Shown: positions 13,639-22,531 of the stretch, piece after piece
How positions within the stretch are numbered: the stretch's first letter is position 1
How the letters are laid out: every line of letters begins with the position of its first letter
IMG/VR virus record: IMGVR_UViG_3300042465_003056
Span: 1 to 25,206 of that record
DNA from: a virus
Length of the DNA stretch: 25,206 nucleotides
Strand: one strand, 5' to 3'
Position numbers and translations under genes: made by a program
Notes under the pieces: model-generated
The model's database searches: none
The model's input: the letters and a program-made list of their open reading frames with translations, nothing else
Told to the model about the DNA's origin: nothing

Positions 13639-16600
13639 TTATATTCCTGCTTTAGTTAGTCTTGCGGTTAATTCTTCTATTGTTGCGAGTGCTTTTTGTA
13701 ACGACATAACAGTAACTGCTAAAACTGATCTATCATAATAGCCCCAAGGTTTTCCTTCTTCAGGTGCGGGTGCCGCTTCTGGGCCAATGGCAGCGTTTAC
13801 ATTTTGAGCATAAAAACCTAGTTGCCTATCAGTACCAAATATGGGTGCTTTTTCATCGTTGTAGTACCAATATCCCGGTTCAAGATTTTTGAGCATGGAA
13901 TCAGCATCAACGGGAACACCGTCTTTTATTTTCCAAGTTTCATCGGAAACAGAACTAATAACCCCCGCTGCTGAAAATGTAGCTGCCCCTGCGCCATAGG
14001 CCGACATAGTGACAATGCCGGTAGAGCTGATGCGCATGCGTTCGGTCATGTTGCCACCCACTGGTCTTGTGCCAAACGCCAAGTAACCCGCCGCATTGCC
14101 GCTAGTGCTATTTTCTTTAGCCCCCAGAATAGCGCCAAAATCAACAGAAGCTGTTGTACTTACATAATACCCACCAAATGTTAATGCACCTCCAACATCT
14201 GCGGCCTGCGTGGTATTGGCTAAAACTCTAAGGTTACCCCCATTAACGATGCCACTTGATGCCCCGACAATTTGCGCCGTTTGACCAGTTGTACCGCCTT
14301 GCCATCCAGTAATTCCATTTACATCCAGTTTCACCGCTGGCGAACTCGTCCCAATCCCCACGTTGCCTGAAGCATCTTTATAGACTTGGCCTGAGCCAAT
14401 GTTCAGTATGCCTGTAGAGCCTGTGAGTGTGCCTGTGTAGGCTAAGGTAGTAAAAGCACCTGTAGTTGCAGTAGTTGCGCCAACTGTTCCATTGATGTTT
14501 ATTGACGCAGTACCCGTTAAATTTGTAACTACACCTGAAGCTGGTGTTCCTAATGCGCCATTAAAAGTTACAACTGCCCCCGCAGACCCCACATTTGTTC
14601 CGAGTGCAGTTAATACGCCTGTTCCAGTTGTAGTTGTGGCTGGTGCAATTCCAGCCCCACCACCAATCATTAACGCATTAGCTGCTAATGCTGCGGATGT
14701 AGCCCAAGTAGACGCGGAACTAAAATAAGGTACTCCACCTGAAGTTCCTGCAACAGTAAATGCTGGAGTAGTAGTAGGAGTTGCAACTGTTATTAGTCCT
14801 CCGGTAAATCCTACTGAAGTAACTGTACCTACTGATATTGACCCTCCTAAGCTAGTAGAGGTTCCATTAATTGTAATGGCTGAATTGGTCAATCCTGCAT
14901 TAGGTATACCAGTAAAATTTGTACCTGTAAAAGTAGGTGTTGCTCCACTATTAATACTTTGAGGCAGACTTAAAGTAATTGCGCCTGTTGAAGCTGAAGC
15001 AATAACTTGATTAGCTGTACCCGTAATAGAGGTAACGCCATTAGAACCTTGAATACCTGCAACAGAAATTGTCCAATTAGCATAAGTTCCCGATCCACCA
15101 ATAGAGTCAACATTAACTACTAAAGTTGTACCACTGAAAGATGTAACTACACCTTCCATGTAATTAGCAGGTGTAGTGGCGTATGCCACTCTAACTCTAG
15201 TTCCTACAGTAAATGCAGTTGAAATATTAGAGAGATTTGTAGTAAATGTTTTTGACCCTGTTGCAATAGCTACAGAAGAAACCGAAGTTAAATTGTAATA
15301 CCCAATTCCAATTTCAGATATTGGTGTCACAGTTACAATAACTCCGGGCGTTCGAGGAACTGTTGGGCTTGATGCAGCTGGCAATGTTACGATTGAAATA
15401 TCAACGTCACTAACAGCCCATAATATTTGGATATAATCCCCAGCATTTAATGTCAGCACATAATTTACGGCTGCAATCATTTCGCCATTAACAGTTGAAT
15501 TTTTTGAAGCAATCCAATATACGCTATTACTATCTGGAATATCTACGCCATTTAAACGAAACCATACATCAGTATTATAATTTTTGTTTCCCGTACCAAT
15601 GTTTTGAAACTGTATGGAGTATTGAATATTGTATACGCCAGCATGCGCAACTGTAATCCGATTGCTGCTAACTATACTAACACCACTATTATTAGGGTCA
15701 GAAGTACCAATATTAATTGTGTACGCTACAGTTGTACTGGCTGCAGTTTGATTAGTTGTATCCCAGAATGATCCCCAATAACCTGTTGTACCAATTCCTG
15801 TTGCTACAGTTGCCCAAGTAGGCACTGTTGAACCATTAGAAGTTAAAACTTGACCTGCTGATCCTGCTGCGGTAAATGCGTATTGAGTACCGTTACCGAC
15901 AGCAACAGCGCCTGCTGTGGGAGCTGCTGTGCCATTTGTACCGCCATTGGCAATAGGTAGCGTTCCAGTAAAGGTAATGTTAGGCGTAGTTCCACCGCTA
16001 GAAGCAATATTTCCACTTCCTGTTACAGCAGTAACTGTACCGCCTGATCCTGTAGCACTTAACGTTCCAGCTACAAATGTAACTCCACTTCCAATTGTTA
16101 CGTTACTAAATCCACCAGTACCATTACCATAAAGAATTGCATTGCCCGATGTCGCAGGTGCTTTATTGTTAAATGTATTCCAATCAGTTGATGATAGGTA
16201 TCCATTTGTACTAACTCCGGCTTGACTAATACTAATTGCAGGAGTATTACCGCCAGATGATGCGATAGGTGCTGTTCCTGTTACAGCAGTAACTGTTCCG
16301 CCTGATCCGGAAGCTGATAAAACACCGCCTGCAAAAGTAATGCCAGAACCAATAGAAACTGAACTAAAACCACCAGCCCCGCTACCGTAAAGAATGGCGT
16401 TGCCCGACGTTGCAGGAGCAAAATCAACGCCTGCTACAGCATTATTAAATCCACCTGATCCATTACCTTTTAAAATACTGGTTCCAGTTGTAGAAGGTGC
16501 ATACGTTACCCAAATGACACCGTTCCAATAAACCATTTGATCTATTGTCGTATCAAAATAAGGATAGCCTATATAAAGATTTTGAGTTGGTCGCCCTGAT

Positions 16601-16728
16601 GTAGGGCCACTAGCTACAACTGATTGTAGAATAGGTTGTAATTGGCTAAACCATTGCGCCCAAGGCGTTTGCACTCGGTCATTAGCATCAACTAATGTAG
16701 ACTGAAAAGGTGGTTGAGAAATAGACAT
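13639..16728 (-). CDS. Large tail fibre with C1q/TNF-like domain and S74 self-cleaving C-terminal chaperone
   Basis: 1029 aa. Residues 1-40 (PPFQSTLVDANDRVQTPWAQ, WF) are a virion-attachment segment seen in many fibres. Residues 104-252 hold two copies of a Gly/Ser/Thr repeat. Residues 316-470 (GYWGSFWDTTNQTA, AHAGVYNIQYSIQFQN, LNAGDYIQILW) look like a C1q/TNF jelly roll. More Thr/Gly-rich repeats follow, with NIGSGQVYKDASGNVGIGTS. From S928 (SDETWK, then LEPGYWYYND, GFYAQNV, YDRSVLAVTVMSLQ) the C-terminus is a peptidase S74/endosialidase-type chaperone; S928 and K933 fit the cleavage-site Ser and Lys. It probably trimerises, self-cleaves and binds the host surface. The start overlaps gp10 as TAATG. 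Confidence 0.92.
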   Translation of the reverse strand: MSISQPPFQSTLVDANDRVQTPWAQWFSQLQPILQSVVASGPTSGRPTQNLYIGYPYFDTTIDQMVYWNGVIWVTYAPSTTGTSILKGNGSGGFNNAVAGVDFAPATSGNAILYGSGAGGFSSVSIGSGITFAGGVLSASGSGGTVTAVTGTAPIASSGGNTPAISISQAGVSTNGYLSSTDWNTFNNKAPATSGNAILYGNGTGGFSNVTIGSGVTFVAGTLSATGSGGTVTAVTGSGNIASSGGTTPNITFTGTLPIANGGTNGTAAPTAGAVAVGNGTQYAFTAAGSAGQVLTSNGSTVPTWATVATGIGTTGYWGSFWDTTNQTAASTTVAYTINIGTSDPNNSGVSIVSSNRITVAHAGVYNIQYSIQFQNIGTGNKNYNTDVWFRLNGVDIPDSNSVYWIASKNSTVNGEMIAAVNYVLTLNAGDYIQILWAVSDVDISIVTLPAASSPTVPRTPGVIVTVTPISEIGIGYYNLTSVSSVAIATGSKTFTTNLSNISTAFTVGTRVRVAYATTPANYMEGVVTSFSGTTLVVNVDSIGGSGTYANWTISVAGIQGSNGVTSITGTANQVIASASTGAITLSLPQSINSGATPTFTGTNFTGIPNAGLTNSAITINGTSTSLGGSISVGTVTSVGFTGGLITVATPTTTPAFTVAGTSGGVPYFSSASTWATSAALAANALMIGGGAGIAPATTTTGTGVLTALGTNVGSAGAVVTFNGALGTPASGVVTNLTGTASININGTVGATTATTGAFTTLAYTGTLTGSTGILNIGSGQVYKDASGNVGIGTSSPAVKLDVNGITGWQGGTTGQTAQIVGASSGIVNGGNLRVLANTTQAADVGGALTFGGYYVSTTASVDFGAILGAKENSTSGNAAGYLAFGTRPVGGNMTERMRISSTGIVTMSAYGAGAATFSAAGVISSVSDETWKIKDGVPVDADSMLKNLEPGYWYYNDEKAPIFGTDRQLGFYAQNVNAAIGPEAAPAPEEGKPWGYYDRSVLAVTVMSLQKALATIEELTARLTKAGI
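15973..16419 (-). repeat. Two-copy direct repeat in the fibre gene
   Basis: Residues 104-166 and 190-252 repeat with an 86-residue (258 bp) period; DNA copies at 16231-16419 and 15973-16161. Each begins APATSGNAILYG and includes IGSGxTF and GSGGTVTAVTG. The first is followed by GYLSSTDWNTFNNKA, a linker frequent in phage and bacterial fibre proteins. The copies probably form repeated beta-prism or triple-helix shaft units. Confidence 0.85.
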
Positions 16729-19220
16729 TATTTAGACGCTTGAGTTGCGTAAGCAGCAGCACCAATCAACACTGTTTTGATTGGATCAGTTATTCTAAAT
16801 TTAAAAACATAGTTTCGTGACACTCCTAATCGTCGCCATTCAGCGCGGCTTAAGAAATCACCTTGCGCTCCACAAGTCGCCCACATTTCATCGCCCCAAG
16901 TGTACCCTCCATCTCGGCTCACTTGTAACATGACTTGAGGATTTTGACCTTGACCATCATTAAGCCCTCCCCCCTGTTCCATATCTAATCGCAAACGATA
17001 AATATGAAGCTTATTAAACGAGGTGTTTACAAAGAAATGAGGCGTAATTAATTCTCTAGCTATTAAATCACCATTATCTGTGTAAGATGCAGGATCAAGG
17101 ATATACAAATTACCATTACGATAATCTGAAGTTATTACATGGAAGTCAAATTGACAACCAAAATTAGCATAATGTCTTGTGGTAGCACCAGATAATAAGG
17201 TACTCCAAACTTGTGAAGTTGCATCATATAACCAAGTAACCCCTTGTTGTTGAAAACTTATTTGATAAAATTCATGACCATTTTGACGATAGCTGAATGC
17301 AATTGCATCGCTTGGATTTACATATTCATTAAATAAGAAATCTAAATCAGGTGTAGATACAGTAACAGGGCGATAATTTTGAATTGTTACAACTGATAAA
17401 CCTCCGCGTCTTGCTCGGCCTAAATAGATTAATTCACCATTACATCGTGCAACGCTCCATCGTGCAGCTACACCCATATCAGTTGGTGATCCAGGTATTC
17501 TCAATAAAGGAAATGGATACGCTCCAATGTCTTGCCAATATTCTTGAGAAATAAACCCTAATAATACTAAACAACTATTATCAACAGCAACAGCTTCTAA
17601 ATTATCCGTATAAGCTTCTTTACTGGCAAAGGATAATGCGTTCCAAGTAAACCCATCATAGAGTTGAGATATGTAAAATTGTCTTGTATTAGGTGAATTA
17701 ACAATAAAATAGCCATCTAAGAAAGTTACAGTGTTCCCGCCAGGAAATCCAGCAGCTGTAATTTGTCTAAAATTATTAATTACTTCTAAGCCTCCTGCAC
17801 CAGCAGGAGTAGTAATGGGAACATTAAAAGTCCATTCATTAGCTAATGTGCAAGTGCCAGTTCCTACTGTAGACCCTGTAGCTGCAAACGAAGTACCTAC
17901 TTCATTATTCTGAGCGCCAACTAATTGAAAATCAGATGTTCCAATACTATTGATAACATATTGAGTGCCAACAACTAATGCTGTAGCAGAAGTTAAAGGA
18001 AAATTAACTGTATATTCACCTGATGGCGCTGGCCCTGCGGTTTTTAAAATATCAACATTGTCATTTGTATGCCTATTGGTTGCATTTTCAGTTACTGCAA
18101 CAACACCATTTTGTAAATATGTAAGAAGTCCTGAAGAACTATTGTTTATGGTTACGCCTGTACCAACAGGGATTGTATAAACTGTTCCTGTGCCAGTTCC
18201 TACTCCAGATGCAGTAAATATAGTTCCTATAGTATTAGATGCAGCGCCATAAAGGGTAAAATTTGTAGTACCTAAAGTTAAGATTTGATAATTTGTACCA
18301 TTTACTAATGCAGTAGCATTAACGACAGGTAATGACGCTGTAAATTGTAATCCTACAGTGTTAGATGCTGCGCCATAAAGGGTAAAATCTGTAGACCCTA
18401 TAATTAAAATTATATATTTTTCACCATTTATTAAAGATGTTGCAGGAACATTAACATCAATAGTTGCAGGAACAACAGTGCCTGTTCCAAAGGTTGCTTT
18501 AGTAGCAGTAAAAACAGCGCCTAATACATTAGAAGCTGCCCCTGCAAGTGTAAAATCTGAAGTTCCTAAAGTTAAAACTGTATATCTTGACCCTATTACT
18601 AAAGCATTGGCGGAGATAGGGGTTTGTAAAGATGGTAATACAACATTAAAAGTCCAACTGCCTTGGGTAGCTGTGGCAATCGTATAGGCTCCTGAAAGCA
18701 CATCCCCACCATCAGTAGTGATGGTGGCTGTATCGCCAGCAACACCAGCATTAATGTAGCCTGTTACGGTTATTGTTAATCCTGTACGACTATAAACATT
18801 TGAAACTGAATTAGCTGGATAGGTATAGCTTAATTGTAGCGTTTTAGGCTCGTAAATATAACCGTTTTCACCATCTACAATTATGATTTGTTGAGCGTTA
18901 TCCGAAATCGATACTGTGCCTTCAGCCGTTGAAAGCGTTCCTCTTTCAGTAACTACGCCATTTTTATCAATTTCTAATAACTTGTTAGCATTTACCGAGT
19001 AGAGTGAATTTAAAGATTGTAGCCACCATAACCCGCGTGAAGGATTTTTACCCGCATCAGCAAATAAAGTTAGTCCTGGTGTTGGGTAGGCGGCTAAATT
19101 TGTTTTATCTTTTTCAGGCTTTACTTCAAGAAAAAGATTCTGTCTTTTTTGAGCAGAAACAGCTTTAGACCGTCCAGCTATGCCAGCCCCTAATATAGGT
19201 AGTACAATGGCTTCTGGCAT
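16728..19220 (-). CDS. Packaged-DNA stabilisation protein, P22 gp10-like, with a large repeat insertion
   Basis: 830 aa. The N-terminus (LPILGAGIAGRSKAVSAQKR, NLFLEVKP, AYPTPGLTLFADAG, GLWWLQSLNSLYSVNANKL) and the C-terminal part from about 490 (TVTFLDGYFIVNSP, FYISQLYDGFTWNALSFASK, AARWSVARCNGELIYLGRAR) match phage gp10 tail proteins, a beta-propeller-like hub that plugs the portal below gp4. P22 gp10 is 472 aa. Here about 350 residues (roughly 134-488) are inserted, containing four copies of a LGTSDFTLxGAASN repeat and beta-rich linkers. Removing them leaves about 475 aa. Starts with a TAATG overlap with gp4. Confidence 0.9.
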   Translation of the reverse strand: MPEAIVLPILGAGIAGRSKAVSAQKRQNLFLEVKPEKDKTNLAAYPTPGLTLFADAGKNPSRGLWWLQSLNSLYSVNANKLLEIDKNGVVTERGTLSTAEGTVSISDNAQQIIIVDGENGYIYEPKTLQLSYTYPANSVSNVYSRTGLTITVTGYINAGVAGDTATITTDGGDVLSGAYTIATATQGSWTFNVVLPSLQTPISANALVIGSRYTVLTLGTSDFTLAGAASNVLGAVFTATKATFGTGTVVPATIDVNVPATSLINGEKYIILIIGSTDFTLYGAASNTVGLQFTASLPVVNATALVNGTNYQILTLGTTNFTLYGAASNTIGTIFTASGVGTGTGTVYTIPVGTGVTINNSSSGLLTYLQNGVVAVTENATNRHTNDNVDILKTAGPAPSGEYTVNFPLTSATALVVGTQYVINSIGTSDFQLVGAQNNEVGTSFAATGSTVGTGTCTLANEWTFNVPITTPAGAGGLEVINNFRQITAAGFPGGNTVTFLDGYFIVNSPNTRQFYISQLYDGFTWNALSFASKEAYTDNLEAVAVDNSCLVLLGFISQEYWQDIGAYPFPLLRIPGSPTDMGVAARWSVARCNGELIYLGRARRGGLSVVTIQNYRPVTVSTPDLDFLFNEYVNPSDAIAFSYRQNGHEFYQISFQQQGVTWLYDATSQVWSTLLSGATTRHYANFGCQFDFHVITSDYRNGNLYILDPASYTDNGDLIARELITPHFFVNTSFNKLHIYRLRLDMEQGGGLNDGQGQNPQVMLQVSRDGGYTWGDEMWATCGAQGDFLSRAEWRRLGVSRNYVFKFRITDPIKTVLIGAAAYATQASK
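17844..18608 (-). repeat. Four-copy repeat array inserted in the gp10-like gene
   Basis: Copies at residues 205-250 (18471-18608), 261-296 (18333-18440), 303-348 (18177-18314) and 413-459 (17844-17984). Consensus: ALVxGxxYxIxxLGTxDFTL, xGAASNxxGxxFTAT, xxGTGTV. The second copy lacks the last part. DNA identity is high between copies two and three (a shared block over GCAGCGCCATAAAGGGTAAAAT on the plus strand, here cut to its core GCGCCATAAAGGG). This repeat type is known from other phage structural proteins, where copy number varies. Confidence 0.9.
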
Positions 19221-20323
19221 TATCGTCCATACCCATCGCTATAAATATTGTATCTCATTTGGCTGGTACTCATAAGCGCTACATCCGTACTAAGGGTAGG
19301 AGTTCGTTGATTAATTCTCTTAATACGTTTAATAGCATTTTGAGCTAAAGCAACAGAAGTTTGTCTAATATCAAATTGGTATTCTTCAGCGATACGAATA
19401 GCTAAATTAAACACTATCGCTTCCCAATAGCCGGGAGGCAAGCTAATGTACGCAGTAGGGTCATTAACAACCGTAAATGGCTTCCAAGATGTCAGGGTAA
19501 TTGTTTCATTACTTGATGAACATATTGGATAGATATAGACGTTTCCAATAGGGAATCCCCTATCGTAAAATAAATAGCCTGGGAAATTAGTTTGTAAGCT
19601 TTTAAGTCTTACAGAATTATAGTCATCCCATTCCATAATTTGCATGGGATAATCAACAGGGATACTTCCGGTATAAATAGTAAAGTAAGCATCTATAATT
19701 CGGCTTGGCCTAATGGTATTCCACATAGCTCCAAGCCCTATAGTATAAGGATTAGTACCAGAGGATAAAGGAAAGGTTTCCCTAGTGATCTGATAAAGCA
19801 TCAGTTCATCAGCAGACCACGAATCTAACATACGATTAAGCGATTCTATACCGTCTTTAAGCTCGTTCGCGGTTAAATCAGTATCTACTGAAGATACTTG
19901 GATTAATCGCATTGCAGCGCGTACTAAATCATTCGCTGTATAAAGCTGCCCCACATTGCTGACCATTGAAACAGCAACAGTGTAAGGGGTTATGTAAGCC
20001 CAAACATTTGCAGCATTAGCCCAGAAAACGGATAGATTACCCCAGATAGGCGCGGGTAAACTCCATATATCGTTAATAAAAACAGTTGATATAAGGTTTC
20101 CCCCTATTAACTGAATGTCGTAATCTTGCGTGCCATCAGCTACCCAAAATGAAATATTATAGCCACTAGATATTACAATAGGGTTAGTTATTGGCGTAGT
20201 CATCGCTTGATCTTCAAATATCGCTACCGCAGAAGAAGTATTTGCATAAAATACGCCTGCGGAGATCAAACCTAATTGACCTCCTTTTTGAGGGACTAAA
20301 TCAAGAGTAAAATATCGGCTCAT
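19220..20323 (-). CDS. Tail accessory factor/head-completion protein, P22 gp4-like, with an N-terminal fibre-type domain
   Basis: The start is ATG 20323, two bases after the preceding stop; an upstream in-frame start at 20380 would run inside the previous gene. 367 aa. From about residue 128 the sequence (YTANDLVRAAMRLIQVSSVD, ELKDGIESLNRMLDSWSADE, LPPGYWEAIVFNLAIRIAEE) matches P22 gp4, which is 166 aa and binds the portal ring and gp10. The first 120 residues are extra: GVFYANTSSAVAIFEDQAMT, NPIVISSG, WVADGTQDYDIQLIGG resemble the attachment domain of phage fibres, including the collar fibre in this window. The tail ring may thus offer extra docking sites. Confidence 0.88.
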   Translation of the reverse strand: MSRYFTLDLVPQKGGQLGLISAGVFYANTSSAVAIFEDQAMTTPITNPIVISSGYNISFWVADGTQDYDIQLIGGNLISTVFINDIWSLPAPIWGNLSVFWANAANVWAYITPYTVAVSMVSNVGQLYTANDLVRAAMRLIQVSSVDTDLTANELKDGIESLNRMLDSWSADELMLYQITRETFPLSSGTNPYTIGLGAMWNTIRPSRIIDAYFTIYTGSIPVDYPMQIMEWDDYNSVRLKSLQTNFPGYLFYDRGFPIGNVYIYPICSSSNETITLTSWKPFTVVNDPTAYISLPPGYWEAIVFNLAIRIAEEYQFDIRQTSVALAQNAIKRIKRINQRTPTLSTDVALMSTSQMRYNIYSDGYGR

Positions 20324-20325
20324 AA

Positions 20326-22338
20326 TTATGCCGCGCTTGTAGTTGCCATTAAATAAACACTTTGCCCGTCTATAAGGCAACGTATTTTTCTATTTACTGT
20401 ATTGTCAACGCTATTAAAAACTAAAGTGCTGTTTGATGATTTAAAGCCTAAATGTGAATTTACCCCGTTGTTAAAACTAAAAGACTTTAATCCCGTGATG
20501 TTTGCAGCAACATCTGACGCTACATTTTTTGTAAAATGTGATTCCGTTGCTCCAATAGTTACAGGGTATAGAGCGCCTACGGTATTTGTTCCCGCTGCTG
20601 ATGTTGTGCCGCCATAAACTTGAACATTAGTGCTTACGGAATACGTTGTTCCTGCTGCTGAGTAGAAATTAACGCCTGCTACATTATTTTGATAAATAAC
20701 AGTGCCTGAAACTATATTTTCTGTGCTTCCAGTATTAAAAGCAAAAACGGGGATAGTTGCACTATTATTAGTAAAATTGCAGCCTGAAATTACATTGTAA
20801 GAACCGACAAATTGAACTGGTCCAGTAACAAAACATCCCGATATTTTATTATACCCATATTGTGTATCTTTAAATGCGAACACATCGGTTGCAGACGCGG
20901 GTTGAGCAGGGAAAGCGCCTTTTGCTGGGATACCGTTTCCACATCCTAGGAAGGTTGAGCCTGAGCAAACAACTGGAGCGTTTGATTTAATATCACATCC
21001 AGCGTCATTAAAAAAAGATACGTTTGATATATTTAAAATAGTAAATGCTCCAGTATCCACCCATATTCCCGCCGCATTAGGATTGCCAGTATATGGGTCT
21101 GATGGATTATTTCTAGGGTCAAAAGGGTTTACGCCCGCAAATTGAATAACTGCGTTGGATATAATCCCTATATTTACTAAAGAGTTTGCCCCAAAATATA
21201 TTTCTCCTTGCGAATCATTATTTAAAAAGGCGTTTGTTAATTGCAATCCTGCGCCAGCGGCAACATAAATACCATACTGACCATTAGCAAATGTTTCAAT
21301 ATTGCTCATAAATGGTGCAGCAGAAGGGATGCCTCCCATAGTGTTGGCTATTAAATATATACCACTTAAAAAGTTAGCATTTACCGAAAGAGAGTTCCAC
21401 TTGCCTTGAGACCCTGCACCGTAAATACCATATCCATAATTATTTTGAATTATCAATCTTTCTAAAGATGAGTGCGCGGAGCCATTGATTTTAATGCCTA
21501 TATAACAATGCACAATGAATAAGTCAGATAACGTATAGGATATTGCGCCTGTGCCTAGAGCGGCACTTGTGTTTGTGTATATACCTATTGAATTTGTGTA
21601 GCTTTGATTAATAGGCCCTGTAATGCTTAATGACGTAATAGTAAAATAATTATAATTACAATAAAATATATTTCCGTTATGCGTTGCCGTTACTGTAGTA
21701 GCTGATATACCATCGCCAAACACCGTAACATTACCAGGCACGTTTAATGGAGCTGACACTTTATAATTTCCAGCTGGTAAATGTAATGATCCCCCTGAAA
21801 CACTTATAAAAGTTAAAGCGTTATTAATTGCAGTAGTATCGTCAGTAACTCCATCTCCAATAGCCCCAAAATCTTTAGCTGAAATATTAATCTGTGAAGT
21901 TACATCTTGAATCTGTGATACTTTACCTGTAACAACTGTAACACTTCCAAAACTATAAAATGCGCCTGTTACAGTACCTGTGATTTTATAACTTCCTGCG
22001 GGGACAGCTACTCCAGTAGGGCTTGCAGCAATAGCAGCAGTAAAAGCGGCTGTGTCATCCGTAACTCCATCACCTATAGCACCAAAATCTTTAACTGAAG
22101 GCATATCCCCAAAGCCATCGCTGATTAACCTTGGTAAAGCTCCAACTATTGTAGTGCCGTCTATAGATGCCTGAAATGTACTTGACGTGGTTACAGATGC
22201 GCCAGCAGAACTTAAACTTAAGCCTGTAACATTTCCATTACCATCTTGAACTTGTTGTAATGCAGTAGTAATGCCACCAGGAACCTGCAATAAGCCTGGA
22301 AAGGATAAATTTTGTTGCTGATTCGCTAGGCTAGACAT
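20326..22338 (-). CDS. Tailspike-like right-handed beta-helix protein (pectate-lyase-3 type)
   Basis: 670 aa. Two copies of KDFGAIGDGVTDDT (residues 83-96 and 155-168), the entry motif of the pectate-lyase-3/glycoside-hydrolase-28-like beta-helix, are followed by LHLPAGNYKVSAPLNVPGNV and then beta-helix coils rich in Asn/Gly/Ile (LERLIIQNNYGYGIYGAGSQ, NISNVSFFNDAGCDIKS). The N-terminus (MSSLANQQQNLSFPGLLQVP) is presumably the virion anchor and is unlike the P22 gp9 head-binding domain. It may degrade or bind host polysaccharide; catalytic acids cannot be assigned by eye. A GAGGAA site precedes the ATG. Confidence 0.88.
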   Translation of the reverse strand: MSSLANQQQNLSFPGLLQVPGGITTALQQVQDGNGNVTGLSLSSAGASVTTSSTFQASIDGTTIVGALPRLISDGFGDMPSVKDFGAIGDGVTDDTAAFTAAIAASPTGVAVPAGSYKITGTVTGAFYSFGSVTVVTGKVSQIQDVTSQINISAKDFGAIGDGVTDDTTAINNALTFISVSGGSLHLPAGNYKVSAPLNVPGNVTVFGDGISATTVTATHNGNIFYCNYNYFTITSLSITGPINQSYTNSIGIYTNTSAALGTGAISYTLSDLFIVHCYIGIKINGSAHSSLERLIIQNNYGYGIYGAGSQGKWNSLSVNANFLSGIYLIANTMGGIPSAAPFMSNIETFANGQYGIYVAAGAGLQLTNAFLNNDSQGEIYFGANSLVNIGIISNAVIQFAGVNPFDPRNNPSDPYTGNPNAAGIWVDTGAFTILNISNVSFFNDAGCDIKSNAPVVCSGSTFLGCGNGIPAKGAFPAQPASATDVFAFKDTQYGYNKISGCFVTGPVQFVGSYNVISGCNFTNNSATIPVFAFNTGSTENIVSGTVIYQNNVAGVNFYSAAGTTYSVSTNVQVYGGTTSAAGTNTVGALYPVTIGATESHFTKNVASDVAANITGLKSFSFNNGVNSHLGFKSSNSTLVFNSVDNTVNRKIRCLIDGQSVYLMATTSAA
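21835..22092 (-). repeat. Duplicated beta-helix entry motif
   Basis: DNA copies at 22051-22092 and 21835-21876 encode the identical 14-residue motif KDFGAIGDGVTDDT, with several synonymous changes between them (for example CCTATAGCACC against CCAATAGCCCC on the plus strand). The period is 216 bp (72 residues). The first copy is followed by a short, partly degenerate VAVPAGSYKITGTV unit, the second by the full helix. Confidence 0.85.
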
Positions 22339-22342
22339 TTAA

Positions 22343-22522
22343 CTATTCCTCAAATTTGGTCGATCTAACACGTTTTACGGGGGTTTCTTTACCCTTACTG
22401 TCCCATTCTTGGGAAGTTAGCCATCCATCCTTGGATAAAGCTTTATATTCTTGCTCATCGATGGCAATTGTTGAATTGTCATATGAGTCTTTGTGCATCG
22501 AGCATGGATATTCGATTGCCAT
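22343..22522 (-). CDS. Hypothetical 59-aa protein in the late operon
   Basis: Hand translation from ATG 22522 gives MAIEYPCSMHKDSYDNSTIA, IDEQEYKALSKDGWLTSQEW and DSKGKETPVKRVRSTKFEE. The ribosome site AGGTGA is 4 nt upstream and directly touches the T-tract of the terminator behind the 124-aa gene. The stop is 4 nt before the beta-helix gene. The segment EYKALSKDGWLTSQEW resembles short acidic capsid-operon proteins that follow coat genes in other phages, but I do not recognise the family. The C-terminus is basic. Confidence 0.75.
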   Translation of the reverse strand: MAIEYPCSMHKDSYDNSTIAIDEQEYKALSKDGWLTSQEWDSKGKETPVKRVRSTKFEE

Positions 22523-22531
22523 AATTCACCT

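Noticed and set aside
15551-15562. TTTAAACGAAAC, a 12-bp match to the leftward leader motif
   Set aside because: It is inside the fibre coding region on the antisense strand; with AT-rich DNA a chance match is possible and nothing starts downstream of it.
15973-16419. Possible CRISPR-like or mobile repeat in the fibre region
   Set aside because: Repeats are in frame, 258 bp apart, imperfect and translate to the same protein unit, so they are protein-level repeats.
14492-18687. Several 60-78-aa plus-strand frames rich in Pro, Val and Ala
   Set aside because: They are complements of Gly/Thr/Ala-rich fibre and gp10 repeats, a known artefact of biased codons.
20324-20380. Upstream start for the gp4-like gene
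   Set aside because: It lies inside the beta-helix gene and would add 19 residues unlike the family; ATG 20323 right after the stop is better.
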